From Chloroflexota bacterium (GTDB lineage Bacteria > Chloroflexota > Anaerolineae > B4-G1): a DNA stretch of 64,000 bases. Made by a program: the position numbers and the translations under genes. Shown here piece by piece: positions 15,932-25,637 of this stretch (within the stretch, counting starts at the first letter, position 1; every line of letters begins with the position of its first letter). The notes below the pieces were generated by a model. The model was not told the DNA's origin and made no database searches. It was given only the letters and a program-made list of their open reading frames with translations. Where the stretch lies: positions 1-64,000 of the forward strand of contig JAAEPW010001368.1 of the NCBI GenBank assembly GCA_024232355.1, written 5' to 3'.

Positions 15932-16837
15932 TCATGATGAGTGAAATTTACCATTATCGTCCAAGACCTCACAATCAACCAAATACTGACGAGTCTCTTG
16001 GAGAGATAACACCGCACCCCACTGACTATTCAGGATCGGAACATGTTGCGGCTTTATCACTACATCCTCGCTTGGTTGTTCCATCTGGTCACCACTTTGC
16101 AATATGGGTAGCCGCACGAGAAACTGACTACCCCGCCCCGGCTGACTGTTGACCTCCACTCGACCACCGTGCTCTTCGGTGACGGCTTTGACAAGAGTCA
16201 AACCTAATCCAATCCCACTATACCTACGGGTGGACGAACCATCAGCTTGGTAGAAACCTGAAAAAACACGGTCCAGTTCCCACTTTGGTATACCAACGCC
16301 CGTATCGGTCACTGCCAGACAAACCCACTCCGGCTCAGCGTAAACTTTTACCTCGATCCGACCACCGCCAGGCGTAAACTTGAGTGCGTTCTCAACCAAA
16401 CCTTCTACTACCTGCTTCAACTGACACCAATCCCCCAGTACAGATGGCAGGTCTGGCTCTGTACTTGCCACCAACTCTATTCCTGCTCGATCTGCATCGA
16501 CACGATTCTCCTCTAGCACCTGCATAGTTATCTCAGTCATGTCGAGTCGAATCAAGAACGCCGAGTGCATCTCTACCGCCATGATAATGCCAAGTCGCTC
16601 CACCATCGTCCTCAATTCGCGAGCACGGCCAACGACAATCGACAGAGCACGCACCTGCTCCGGCTCAAGTTCCCCCAATTCTCCATCGTGCATCATTTCA
16701 GCATAACCTTGTATGATACCTAATGGCGTACGAAACTCGTGCGAAACGTTTTGAATAAATATAGACTGCAATTTCTCCACCTCTCCTGTTCCATTCGCGT
16801 CACTTGGCCCCATATGAAAGGATGCCTGTCGCTTCAT
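15932..16837 (-). CDS. Soluble histidine kinase without sensor domain
   Basis: A 301-aa kinase with a HisKA dimerisation domain (NVSHEFRTPLG, phospho-accepting His33) and an HATPase domain with N box LVENALKFTP, G1 DTGVGIP, and G2 GIGLGLTLV, ending near residue 245. Only about 20 residues precede the HisKA domain, so there is no membrane segment or sensor. A C-terminal tail of about 55 residues has no recognised domain. No response regulator is adjacent, so it is an orphan that must receive input through a partner. The start ATG at 16837 is fixed by a strong GGAGGAG. A terminator lies just downstream. Confidence 0.92.
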   Translation of the reverse strand: MKRQASFHMGPSDANGTGEVEKLQSIFIQNVSHEFRTPLGIIQGYAEMMHDGELGELEPEQVRALSIVVGRARELRTMVERLGIIMAVEMHSAFLIRLDMTEITMQVLEENRVDADRAGIELVASTEPDLPSVLGDWCQLKQVVEGLVENALKFTPGGGRIEVKVYAEPEWVCLAVTDTGVGIPKWELDRVFSGFYQADGSSTRRYSGIGLGLTLVKAVTEEHGGRVEVNSQPGRGSQFLVRLPILQSGDQMEQPSEDVVIKPQHVPILNSQWGAVLSLQETRQYLVDCEVLDDNGKFHSS

Positions 16838-16947
16838 TGCTCTCCTCCTCGCAAACCCTATAACCGGGCGTAAACCATCACCACGATCATCATATCAGAT
16901 TGTCGTTCAAAAATAGCTCGACACCCATTCAAAAAACGTTCAATTGG

Positions 16948-16976
16948 TTTACATTTCGATAGAAATATGCTATCAT
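16948..16976 (+). promoter_or_regulatory. Promoter of thermonuclease-STAND operon
   Basis: TTTACA at 16948-16953, a 17-bp spacer and TATCAT at 16971-16976. The predicted start is near 16983, giving a leader of about 90 nt before the ATG at 17071. It lies in the divergent gap after the histidine kinase gene. Confidence 0.6.
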
Positions 16977-17070
16977 TATATTTGTCGCCACCGTGACAAT
17001 CAATATAATGACTCCCCTTCTACATAGTAAAGCAATTTCATATCACAAGCAATCACAAGGAGGAAAAAAA

Positions 17071-18252
17071 ATGAGTACAGCAGGCAGGTATTACTTTGGT
17101 CATATTGAGGAAAGTGAGCTTGCGAATCTAGACCTGCAACCGGTCACCATGGACCCACTCAAGGTGATCGAGTTCAACAACCTACGCAAGACGACAGCCG
17201 GACACGTTGGCCTTAGCTTTAGGCGTCAAAGTGGTAATCTTAGGCACAGTTCTATCAAACAAGCAGTTTATGATGGCGATACAGTCACCGTCGGTGCCTT
17301 TGGAAATCTATCCACGCGTTTCATCGGTATCGATACGCCAGAGGTAAAATTTGCCTTGCTGGAAAGCCGAACGATCGAAGAGGGCAGTACCTATACCTCA
17401 TTCGTCAAACTGGATGACGAGAGATGGGCAAAATTCTTGGCAAACCCCTTTACAATGAACGCCTCTAGCTATCTAGATAAAGATATAGATCTGCCGCCAT
17501 ACGGATTAAGCATCGGTCTTTACGAATACCTGAGACCCAATTTGGTTCGAGACGCAGGAAAAAATCATCGCATACACGCCCAAGCAGCCCTGAGGTATTT
17601 GGAGAACCAGATTGACAACGATCTAAAAACTCTGGTCAACAAAGATGGAAGCAAACGATTCGAATCGGAAGATGAATTTAGGTTTTACCTGAGATTTGCA
17701 CACGAAATTATGGATGGATATGGCAGGCTATTGTGCATCATCAAACCGGATGAACCGAACCCGCCATCAGGGAAACGGCAAAAGAGCTATAATCTGCGAA
17801 TGCTAAAGTCTGGATTGGCAATGCCTTACTTTATCTGGCCCAATCTCGAACCCTGGCGAAAGCAAGAGTTTATCCTTAAAGCCATCGTCAAGCGCGGTCA
17901 AGCCCACGCTTTGGCCGAAAAAAAGGGCAGCACACTAAAAACTGTAAGGCGCTATGTGCGACGTGCACGTAAAAACAAAAAAGGTATTTTCGGCGATGCG
18001 AATTACGATCAAAACCAAACGGGTCCACTACAATTGATGCCCAATGAAATTCGTTTCCTCGGAGCACGGCGCGCACCCTCCCGTTATGTGATCGACCTGA
18101 GTGAAAATACCCCGTGGCCTGATACACTTCTTCATCCCGAAAACTACTATCGTATTGAAAACTTGGAAGACCGCCTATACATCCCAGGAGAATACGTTCC
18201 CTTGTTCGCCGAACGAGAGGGATGGCAAGTACAACGATCACCAAATGCCTGA
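17071..18252 (+). CDS. Thermonuclease (SNase)-like protein with insertion
   Basis: A 393-aa protein built on a staphylococcal-nuclease-like fold, which cleaves DNA or RNA with calcium. Catalytic positions align well: D68-G-D70 (Staph D19/D21), R83 (R35), D88 and T89 (D40/T41), E91 (E43) and R219 in YGRLLC (R87), followed by the family's SYNLRMLKSGLAMPYFIWPN ending. The E91-R219 spacing is about 128 residues against 44 in the classical enzyme, so about 84 residues are inserted. A C-terminal region of about 110 residues is basic (KTVRRYVRRARKNKKG). No signal peptide is seen, so it is probably intracellular. ATG 17071 follows AAGGAGG. Its end overlaps the STAND regulator gene by 8 bp. Confidence 0.8.
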   Translation: MSTAGRYYFGHIEESELANLDLQPVTMDPLKVIEFNNLRKTTAGHVGLSFRRQSGNLRHSSIKQAVYDGDTVTVGAFGNLSTRFIGIDTPEVKFALLESRTIEEGSTYTSFVKLDDERWAKFLANPFTMNASSYLDKDIDLPPYGLSIGLYEYLRPNLVRDAGKNHRIHAQAALRYLENQIDNDLKTLVNKDGSKRFESEDEFRFYLRFAHEIMDGYGRLLCIIKPDEPNPPSGKRQKSYNLRMLKSGLAMPYFIWPNLEPWRKQEFILKAIVKRGQAHALAEKKGSTLKTVRRYVRRARKNKKGIFGDANYDQNQTGPLQLMPNEIRFLGARRAPSRYVIDLSENTPWPDTLLHPENYYRIENLEDRLYIPGEYVPLFAEREGWQVQRSPNA

Positions 18253-21200
18253 AAACTCTGAGCAACTGCTAGAAATCTATACCTTGGGTGGCCTGAACAT
18301 CACCCGTGCAAAAGAGCCAATCACAGGTCTGGCATCCAGCAAGGCGGAAGCGCTGTTGGCATATCTGGCGACCACGCGCCGGACGTGCTCTCGCGAAGCG
18401 CTGGCAGAATTACTGTGGGAAAACAGGCCGCAAAAGCGGTCCATGTCTAACCTCCGGGTAGTACTGACCAGTATCCGCGAGCATTTGTCGCCATACGTCG
18501 AGATCACACGTCAAACCGTCGCCATAAACCAAGAAAGCGCCTGCTGGTTAGACGCAGCCGAGTTGGAAAAGCACGTGGCAGAGGCACAAAACACTCTGCA
18601 CCAAACAGGTAAATTGTCTCATGCCTCTGCCGCTCGGCTTAAGCAAGCGCTCGAGTTGTACCAGGGCAGCTTTCTGGACAGCTTTTTCATCCGCGACAGC
18701 ATCGGCTTTGAAGATTGGATGAGAACTGAGCGTCAGCGGCTGTCGCGGATGATGACAGAGGCACTGGATGAACTAGTTCGCTTTTACACAGAAATTGGCG
18801 AATACAGCACGAGCTTGGAACTAGGACATCGACTGCTAGAACTCGACCCTCTGCGCGAGGAAACGTATCGCAAACTAATGTTGCTGTCTGCCTACAGAGG
18901 CGAGCGTATCGTCGCTCTGGAGTATTACACCACCTGCCAAAATGTGTTGGACAAAGAGTTGGGCATCCAACCAGAGCAGTCCACTATAGACATATTTCAG
19001 CAAATTACGGCAGGAAAAATCGGCGCAGTAAAACCATCGTTCTCCACGGGTCATTTGCAGGCCGAGACCACCAGCCTAGTCGGTCGCGAAAAAGAATTTT
19101 TCGAGATCACCAAACTATTGCAAAATCCAGCTTGCCGCTTGCTGACAGTGACCGGGCCAGGCGGTATTGGCAAAACACGTCTGGCGCAAGAAATCACCGA
19201 GAAAATTAGTGGTTTTCCGGATGGTGTTTATTTTGTCTCCCTGGCATCGGTACGGTCACCAGACGCACTGATTTCGGCCATTGCCAGTGGTATCCAATTT
19301 ACCTTTCAAGGTGCAGACAATGCCTCAACCCAACTTTTGGACTATGTAAAGCAGAAAAGAATGCTGTTGGTGCTAGATAATTTCGAGCATCTGGTTGACG
19401 ATGCCACAGGTTTGCTAATGCAAATACTGGCCCGATCAAAAACGATGAAAATCCTCGTGACATCGCGCGAATGGCTAAACTTGCAAGATGAATGGCTACG
19501 CAAACTTGATCCACTGTCTATCCCTCCCTCCGCCGACGCTGAGGACGCCGAAGCCTACAGCGCAGTTCAATTATTCTTGCAGCACGCCAATCGCGTTCGT
19601 TCAGATTTTTCAACCAGTGAAAAGAACAAACACTTTATCGCCCGCATCTGCCAACAAGTGGGCGGCAATCCACTGGGGATCGAGTTGGCTGCTGCTTGGA
19701 CGCGCATGTTGTCGTGCGAGGAAATCGCCAAAGAGATTCAACAAAATCTCGACTTTTTAGCGTCCACACATCGGGACGCGACCGAACGCCACCAGAGTGT
19801 CAAGGCCGTGTTTGAGCATTCGTGGACGCTGCTGTCCCACGAAGAAAGGACCGTCTTTAAGAAACTGTCTGTTTTCTCCGGTGGTTTCAAGCGGGATGCA
19901 GCCGACATTATCGCCAGCGCATCGTCCCCGGTGCTTTCAGCCCTGGTGGACAAGTCGCTCATTCGAAGCAACTTGCGCGGGCGCTACGAGATGCACGAAT
20001 TACTGCATCAATACACCGCCGAAAAACTGGCACAATCGCCTGACGAAATCGCTTCCACAAGAAAACTGCATGCCCAATACTATGCTGATTTCCTCAAAAA
20101 GAAAGAGAGCACTTTGGTCGGGAGAGATCAAGAGGCAATCAGCCAAATCAAAGAGGAAATCAGCAATATTCGGGCCGCATGGCAATGGGCAATTGAACAA
20201 TCTAGCGAGTTTGAACTCGGTCAAATGCTCAAAAGTCTATGGTTCTTTTACAGGCCACAAAACCAATACGAAGAAGCGTTGACCATGTTCTCCCATGCAG
20301 TAGAGCGGTTGAGAGTTGGACATTCAGGAGAAAAAGAGAGTCTTGTATTAGGACAAGCATTAGGGTGCAAGGGATGGTTCCTGTACCGGACTGGTTTGGT
20401 CAATAAAGGCAAGGAATTGTTACAAGAAAGTGTGCAGATTGCGAGGCAGCATACGGCATGGCCAGAGCTCAGTTTTTCATTGACCCTGCTCGGCCTTGTC
20501 AGCAACGCTCAGGGTGAATACGACCAAGTCAAAGAGCTGTGTCAAGAAAGCCTCGCCATCGCCGAAGAAATCAACGATACGTGGGGACAAGCGGTAGCCC
20601 TCAACGTATTAGGCAACGTTGCTCGTAAACTGGGCGAATATGAAGAAGCCAGAGAGTTGTGCAGGGAAAGCCTCACCATCTCACGAGCGACTGGTGATCG
20701 GTTGAGTATGTCGATCTCACTCAACGACTTGGGCCAGCTTACCCTCAGATTGGGCGAGTATAAAAAAGCACGACAGCTATGTCAGGAAAGTCTCGAAATC
20801 TCCACTGCGCTTGGCGATCAGCTCGGTATTGCAATTTCGTCAAACCGACTGGGAAATATCGCTCAAGCGTTGGGCCAGTATGACACGGCGCAGAATCTGT
20901 ATCAAGATAGCTTGGATCGCTCTAGAGCAATCGGCGACAGGCTGGGAGTAGCAATTTCGCTCAATCACTTGAGCAGCGTAGTCTGTTTACAGGGTGATCT
21001 TGATGCCGCACGCACGTTCTGTGAAGAAGCATTGGCTATTTCCCGCGAAATCAACAACAGGCGTGGCATCGTATTCTCACTGAACCACTTGGGTCAGGTA
21101 GTCTATCTTCAAAAAAGTTATGCCAAAGCACGCAGTTTGTACCAGGAGAGCCTCACGCTGGCACAGCAAACTGGCAATTTGGGGGGAATGGCAACCGCTT

Positions 21201-21589
21201 TCAATGGCCTTGGCGATGTGGCACGAATGCAGGAAGATATACAAGAGTCCAAAGCCTACCTCTTTGATGCACTAAAAGCTGCACACGAGTTGAACGTTGT
21301 TTCTCAAGTTTTGGATACATTGTTCAGAGTCAGCCATATCCTAGACAGCGATGGAAATCCTATCTGGGCATCGAAACTCGTCGAATTCATTTACCGGCAT
21401 CCTGCCGCCTGGCAGGAAACGCGAGACAATGCGAATCATTTCCAAGCCAAATTGGTGGCCCAACTACCGTCAGACGTAGTTCAAACAGCCCGCCAAGCCG
21501 GTCAAAGCGTACAACTTGACGAGGTGTTAGACGAGTTACTCTACTCATTTGAAAAAGATTCTACTACTCGAACCTTATTACGGCGGTAG
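18245..21589 (+). CDS. BTAD/STAND ATPase regulator with TPR repeats
   Basis: A 1,114-aa AfsR/SARP-like signal protein. Residues 1-95 form a winged-helix region (YTLGGLNI, ALLAYLATTRRTCSREALAELLW) and residues about 100-250 a bacterial transcriptional activation domain. Residues about 280-600 are a STAND NTPase (SLVGREKE, Walker A GPGGIGKT at 304-311, MLLVLDNFEHL, GGNPLGIELAAAW). The last 450 residues hold about nine TPR units with LGEYEEARELCRESL-type repeats. Such proteins switch on ligand binding and usually activate transcription. The ATG at 18245 lies inside the last codons of the nuclease gene, so translation is coupled. A role as a sensor controlling, or partnered with, the nuclease is inference. 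Confidence 0.88.
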   Translation: MPENSEQLLEIYTLGGLNITRAKEPITGLASSKAEALLAYLATTRRTCSREALAELLWENRPQKRSMSNLRVVLTSIREHLSPYVEITRQTVAINQESACWLDAAELEKHVAEAQNTLHQTGKLSHASAARLKQALELYQGSFLDSFFIRDSIGFEDWMRTERQRLSRMMTEALDELVRFYTEIGEYSTSLELGHRLLELDPLREETYRKLMLLSAYRGERIVALEYYTTCQNVLDKELGIQPEQSTIDIFQQITAGKIGAVKPSFSTGHLQAETTSLVGREKEFFEITKLLQNPACRLLTVTGPGGIGKTRLAQEITEKISGFPDGVYFVSLASVRSPDALISAIASGIQFTFQGADNASTQLLDYVKQKRMLLVLDNFEHLVDDATGLLMQILARSKTMKILVTSREWLNLQDEWLRKLDPLSIPPSADAEDAEAYSAVQLFLQHANRVRSDFSTSEKNKHFIARICQQVGGNPLGIELAAAWTRMLSCEEIAKEIQQNLDFLASTHRDATERHQSVKAVFEHSWTLLSHEERTVFKKLSVFSGGFKRDAADIIASASSPVLSALVDKSLIRSNLRGRYEMHELLHQYTAEKLAQSPDEIASTRKLHAQYYADFLKKKESTLVGRDQEAISQIKEEISNIRAAWQWAIEQSSEFELGQMLKSLWFFYRPQNQYEEALTMFSHAVERLRVGHSGEKESLVLGQALGCKGWFLYRTGLVNKGKELLQESVQIARQHTAWPELSFSLTLLGLVSNAQGEYDQVKELCQESLAIAEEINDTWGQAVALNVLGNVARKLGEYEEARELCRESLTISRATGDRLSMSISLNDLGQLTLRLGEYKKARQLCQESLEISTALGDQLGIAISSNRLGNIAQALGQYDTAQNLYQDSLDRSRAIGDRLGVAISLNHLSSVVCLQGDLDAARTFCEEALAISREINNRRGIVFSLNHLGQVVYLQKSYAKARSLYQESLTLAQQTGNLGGMATAFNGLGDVARMQEDIQESKAYLFDALKAAHELNVVSQVLDTLFRVSHILDSDGNPIWASKLVEFIYRHPAAWQETRDNANHFQAKLVAQLPSDVVQTARQAGQSVQLDEVLDELLYSFEKDSTTRTLLRR

Positions 21590-22658
21590 CCATCGGGCCT
21601 GGGCCGATGGCTATGCCGCCCACAGCCGTCACGATGTGACACTGCTTACACTGCCAGCCCGGTTTTGGAAATGGCGTATGCAGGGTGGAGCACTCACACT
21701 GGCAGAACAGGTTCGCAACCTCGACTTTGTCCCCGACCTCATTCTGGCCTCCGACATGCTCAATCTACCCACCTTTCTCGGCCTGACCCGTAATTTCCTC
21801 TCTGACATCCCAATCGCACTTTACTGTCACGAAAATCAACTAACCTATCCCTTCCCTCCTGGCGAAAAACGCGACCTGACCTATAGCATGATCAATTGGT
21901 TATCCATGCTCGCTGCCGACCGAGTTTTTTTCAACTCTTGCTACCACTTGGAAGATTGGTTCGAAGAGTTGCCCCGTTTACTCAAGCACTTTCCAGACCA
22001 CACACACGTTCATCGCATTGCAGAAGTGCGGGAAAAAGCCAAGGTGTTGCAAGTGGGTTGCGACTTGGGCTGTTTCGACCCCATCCCCGATCCTCAAACT
22101 CGAACATCGGAACACCCGCCCCTGATTCTGTGGAACCAACGTTGGGAGTATGATAAAGAACCAGACGTCTTTTTCCGCGCATTGTACGCACTGGTAGAGG
22201 AAGGGTTAAACTTTCAAGTGGCGTTGGCAGGCAAGAGCTATCGTCAAACTACGCTCGAGTTTGAGACTGCGCGAGATCGGTTGGGAGCAAGGGTAGTTCA
22301 CTTTGGGCACGCCGACGAGGCACAGTACAAAGCTCTCTTGCGTCGTGCTGATGTGGTGGTCAGTACCGCAATTCACGAGTTCTTTGGTATCGCAATCGTC
22401 GAGGCAATCTACTGCGGGTGCTTTCCCATACTGCCCCGCCGCCTGACTTATCCAGAGATCATCCCGACACCATATCACGAGGATTGTCTATACGAGGATT
22501 TCGAGAGTTTGCTCACGCGGCTGCGTTGGGCATTGAGCCATTCCAAACAGGCTCGAATATTAGCTGCTAGGCTCCGCCCTGCCGTCGCCCGTTTCGACTG
22601 GGCAAAGATGGTACCGCGCTACGACGAGGCAATGACGACGCTAAACACTGTCGGTTGA
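21549..22658 (+). CDS. DUF3524 glycosyltransferase (QTMAN-like)
   Basis: A 369-aa GT-B glycosyltransferase of the DUF3524/GTDC1 type. It opens with the family signature LLLEPYYGGSHRAWADG and shows the CHENQLTYPFPPG motif, GVDLG-like VGCDLGCFDP, LILWNQRWEYDKEP and the sugar-nucleotide-binding STAIHEFFGIAIVEA. Relatives include the enzyme that mannosylates queuosine in tRNA-Asp, so tRNA modification is the best guess but not proven. The start is TTG at 21549, 41 bp inside the upstream gene; this reading keeps the conserved N-terminal strand. The 3' end overlaps the convergent FemAB gene by 18 bp. Confidence 0.85.
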   Translation: MKKILLLEPYYGGSHRAWADGYAAHSRHDVTLLTLPARFWKWRMQGGALTLAEQVRNLDFVPDLILASDMLNLPTFLGLTRNFLSDIPIALYCHENQLTYPFPPGEKRDLTYSMINWLSMLAADRVFFNSCYHLEDWFEELPRLLKHFPDHTHVHRIAEVREKAKVLQVGCDLGCFDPIPDPQTRTSEHPPLILWNQRWEYDKEPDVFFRALYALVEEGLNFQVALAGKSYRQTTLEFETARDRLGARVVHFGHADEAQYKALLRRADVVVSTAIHEFFGIAIVEAIYCGCFPILPRRLTYPEIIPTPYHEDCLYEDFESLLTRLRWALSHSKQARILAARLRPAVARFDWAKMVPRYDEAMTTLNTVG

Positions 22659-23705
22659 TCTACGCCAGTACCGCCAACGCATCGCCGCCAGTAGATTTGG
22701 CATCACCACAGTGTAGAACCAATAGCCGAAACGAGAAATCGGGAAATCCCAGGCCCCAATGGTCCGCACAAACTCGCCCCCAAACCCTTGCTTGAAGCGA
22801 TACACTCCCCATAGTGGATCCGACTCATCCAACACCTCGGGCGCTCCCCACATATCGTAGACTGTACAGCCATTTTCTTGTGCCCAACGCATCGCCTCCC
22901 ACTGGAGCAAGTGGTTTGGCATTTTTTTTCTGTGGACAGCACGGGACGCTCCATACACATACCACGCTCGCTGCGCAAAGCAAAAGATCATGACCATCGC
23001 CACCGGTGCCCCCTCCACCTCGGCGATCAGCGGTTGTGCCAGCCCGGCCTCGATAAAAGTGCCCCAAGCATCATGATAATATTCTGCGGATCGGATAACA
23101 AAATTATCGCGGATTGAGGTTTCAGTGTACATCTCGTACAACAGTGGCAAATCATCCACCGTGCCCCGGCGCACAGTCACCCCCTTGCGCACCGCCAATC
23201 TCGTGTTGTAACGCCACTTGGATTTGAACGCCGCCATCAGATCATCCAGGCTGCGGTCGAGATCGAGCAGCATCGTATTGCGAAACTGGATTTGCTCCAC
23301 AGAAGAACGCCACCCATAGTTGCGCAGCATCCTTACAACTGCCTCACTTGTATCGGTTCGCACGTCAGGGTCTATTTTGACGAACAGAGCTCGTTCGCGC
23401 CGTGCCGTAGCCTCCAGATAATCCAAAACCTGCTCCAAAAGATCCGCATCCCCATAATCCAGAATTGGCCCCTTGGGAACATACATCACCGCCCAAGGCC
23501 AACGGCCCAGTCGACGCACCAACATAGATGCTGCCGCACAAGGCCGTCCATCCTTTGTCCACAGATAACGTGCCGGTCGCCACCCGTGACGCGACTTGAG
23601 CGTACCCCATTCCCAGGTCTGCAAAAAGTGAGCCTCTGGCAACTCGGCCAGCGCCCCATTCCACCGCTCACGTTCCGTGATTTGAGATTCAGAGATCGAT
23701 CTCAT
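22641..23705 (-). CDS. FemAB/FemX-like aminoacyl transferase 1
   Basis: A 354-aa protein of the Fem family, which adds amino acids from aminoacyl-tRNA to peptidoglycan precursors. It has two GNAT-like halves: HFLQTWEWGTLKSRHGW and VMYVPKGPILDYGD in the first, and SKWRYNTRLAVRKGVTVRRG, AMVMIFCFAQRAWYVYGAS and HLLQWEAMRWAQENGCTVYDMWG in the second. The start ATG at 23705 overlaps the stop of the upstream paralogue (ATGA), although the frame is open further. It is the last of a three-gene operon. Cytoplasmic, acting at the membrane on lipid-linked precursor if it follows its family. Confidence 0.9.
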   Translation of the reverse strand: MRSISESQITERERWNGALAELPEAHFLQTWEWGTLKSRHGWRPARYLWTKDGRPCAAASMLVRRLGRWPWAVMYVPKGPILDYGDADLLEQVLDYLEATARRERALFVKIDPDVRTDTSEAVVRMLRNYGWRSSVEQIQFRNTMLLDLDRSLDDLMAAFKSKWRYNTRLAVRKGVTVRRGTVDDLPLLYEMYTETSIRDNFVIRSAEYYHDAWGTFIEAGLAQPLIAEVEGAPVAMVMIFCFAQRAWYVYGASRAVHRKKMPNHLLQWEAMRWAQENGCTVYDMWGAPEVLDESDPLWGVYRFKQGFGGEFVRTIGAWDFPISRFGYWFYTVVMPNLLAAMRWRYWRRSTDSV

Positions 23706-24775
23706 CCGATTCCCCTGCGCTTTCTCGATTCCCGCATCCGCTCCCGCACATCCAGCAGCCACCGATACAAACGGTACCGCATCGGTGCATAGACTCGATC
23801 CCACGCGCCCACGCTGCGTACCAACCGCCCGCCAAAACCCCGCTTGAAGCGGTATACGCCCCACAGACCATCTCGCCGCTGCGTAAACTCGGCCTCCAAC
23901 GTCTCTGCGTCCTCATCAGGAACACCGTACAGATCATAGATCGTGCAGTCCAGCGACTTGGCCCAGCGCATCGCCTCCCATTGAAGCAAATATGTGGACA
24001 TCTTTTCACGATGGACATTGCCCGATGCCCCGACTAGATACCAGGCATTTGGCGGGAGCGCAAAGACCATCAGCGCTGCCACTGGCTCTCCTTCCACCTC
24101 GGCCAACAACAACCGCGCCCAGTTCCGAGGCACAAACAGCCGGTATGCCTTCTCATAATAAGCGGGTGTGTGAACGCCAAAGCGGTCCCGCGCAGCGGTG
24201 GCAGCCATCAACGCGTGAAACGCCGGCAGGTCAGCCTCGCCAGCCTCCCGCACCGTCACCCCCTTACGTGCCGCCAATCGCACGTTGTAGCGTGTCTTGG
24301 ACTTGAACGCTTTCAAGACTGCTTCCTCGTCAGCAGATATATCCACAATAATCGTGCGACGAGGTTGGACGGCATCCAATGGCGATGGACGGAACCCCAA
24401 CACGCGCAGTCGCTCTCGGTGCGCGACATCATCAGGCAGATCAGGCTCGATCATCAACGCAATAGAGCCTTGAGATCGCGCTGCCCGATCCAGCAATGCC
24501 AGCAACGCCGTCACCTGTGCATCGTTGCCCCAATCAGTCAACGGTCCTTTGGGAATGTATGCCAATCGCCCTAAACCGAACGGCAAGCGCCGGGTAAGCA
24601 TCTGCGCCCCAGCGACCAAATCGCCATTCTGAACCAACCCCACCCGCTCATCGGCCCATCCAAATTGTGATTTGAGCGCACCCCAGGAACTGGTCTGAAG
24701 AATATGGCCATCGGTACGCCCTGTCACAAAATCATTCCAAACACTAGACGCAATGGAATATTGTTCATTGCTCAT
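23702..24775 (-). CDS. FemAB/FemX-like aminoacyl transferase 2
   Basis: A 357-aa paralogue of the downstream gene with the same landmarks: HILQTSSWGALKSQFGW, LAYIPKGPLTDWGND, SKTRYNVRLAARKGVTVRE, NAWYLVGASGNVHREKMSTYLLQWEAMRW and FKRGFGG. Two such transferases in series normally add successive residues of a peptidoglycan cross-bridge, which would fit here (inference). The start is uncertain: ATG 24775 or ATG 24790, the latter overlapping the methyltransferase stop. Both lie inside an ATTG-rich short repeat and neither has a clear Shine-Dalgarno. Confidence 0.88.
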   Translation of the reverse strand: MSNEQYSIASSVWNDFVTGRTDGHILQTSSWGALKSQFGWADERVGLVQNGDLVAGAQMLTRRLPFGLGRLAYIPKGPLTDWGNDAQVTALLALLDRAARSQGSIALMIEPDLPDDVAHRERLRVLGFRPSPLDAVQPRRTIIVDISADEEAVLKAFKSKTRYNVRLAARKGVTVREAGEADLPAFHALMAATAARDRFGVHTPAYYEKAYRLFVPRNWARLLLAEVEGEPVAALMVFALPPNAWYLVGASGNVHREKMSTYLLQWEAMRWAKSLDCTIYDLYGVPDEDAETLEAEFTQRRDGLWGVYRFKRGFGGRLVRSVGAWDRVYAPMRYRLYRWLLDVRERMRESRKRRGIG

Positions 24776-24779
24776 TGAT

Positions 24780-25631
24780 TCATTGCCCATTGTTTTTCTC
24801 GGCCACAACGAGCAGCCCCCCACCCTTTTCACCAAGAGGGACATCCATCTCGTACCAAGATCGCCAACGCCGGCCCAAGTTCTGCACAACGAGACGTTGT
24901 AGGAGAACCTGGTAGCCCAAAGATCGTAAACGAGGTGATGCCAAGATTCCCCACACTGATCGTGATCGGTTCACGCCATAACGATGGTTCATCCGGTCCC
25001 ACAACCGTTCGACCTCCTCTGGGATATAGTAGCACGCCTTGGTCAAAGTCATCCCGGCGGTGGACAACAAATCACGCCATTCCTCCGGGGTATGATAGTG
25101 GTGATGCTCCAACCACACATCCACAGAGGTTGCGTACTGATTCGCTCTCTCTACATTTCCTGCTTTCATTGGACGAATATAACCGTCGAGTAGGGAGCGA
25201 AATGCGTCGGAAGGAACCGTAAAGATAAAACGACCACCAGGTCGCAACACCCGCCCCACCTCGCGCACGACCGGTCCCACGTCAGGAATGTGTTCCAGTA
25301 CCGAGTTGCTAAAAATGGAGGCAAACGTATCGTTGGGATATGGCAAATGATAACCATCGGCCAAGTTCAGGTGTTGATACACGCCCGACTGGGCCGCCTG
25401 TCGCAGTTGATCCAACCACGGATCAAATCCCACGTCCACACAGCCCTCGGCTCCAAAGAGCACTCGCCCGATTAGGCCATCGCCACAACCAAAGTCAAGT
25501 ATCGGACGTTCATACCACTCTTCCGCCGCCACCCGCAACTCGATCGCCCGCCACAATGCCACTGGCGGGACAAACCAGTACATCGTCAACAAGCTGGTGA
25601 GATAATCTTTTGTTCGTATCATCAAATTCAT
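24780..25631 (-). CDS. Class I SAM-dependent methyltransferase
   Basis: A 283-aa Rossmann-fold methyltransferase. Motif I is ILDFGCGDGLIGRVLFG, followed by GFDPW, the acidic NDTFASIFSNSVLEHIPD and VGRVLRPGGRFIFTVPS. The substrate is unknown; position at the head of two FemAB-like genes suggests an envelope or glycan substrate. The frame runs to 25739, but a consensus promoter occupies 25638-25666, so the ATG at 25631 is the start and the message would begin at or next to it without a leader. Confidence 0.85.
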   Translation of the reverse strand: MNLMIRTKDYLTSLLTMYWFVPPVALWRAIELRVAAEEWYERPILDFGCGDGLIGRVLFGAEGCVDVGFDPWLDQLRQAAQSGVYQHLNLADGYHLPYPNDTFASIFSNSVLEHIPDVGPVVREVGRVLRPGGRFIFTVPSDAFRSLLDGYIRPMKAGNVERANQYATSVDVWLEHHHYHTPEEWRDLLSTAGMTLTKACYYIPEEVERLWDRMNHRYGVNRSRSVWGILASPRLRSLGYQVLLQRLVVQNLGRRWRSWYEMDVPLGEKGGGLLVVAEKNNGQ

Positions 25632-25637
25632 GGGAGC

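Noticed and set aside
18245..21589. STAND protein as an Avs-type antiphage sensor
   Set aside because: The winged-helix/BTAD start is that of AfsR/SARP regulators and no effector domain is fused; kept only as a hypothesis through the nuclease neighbour.
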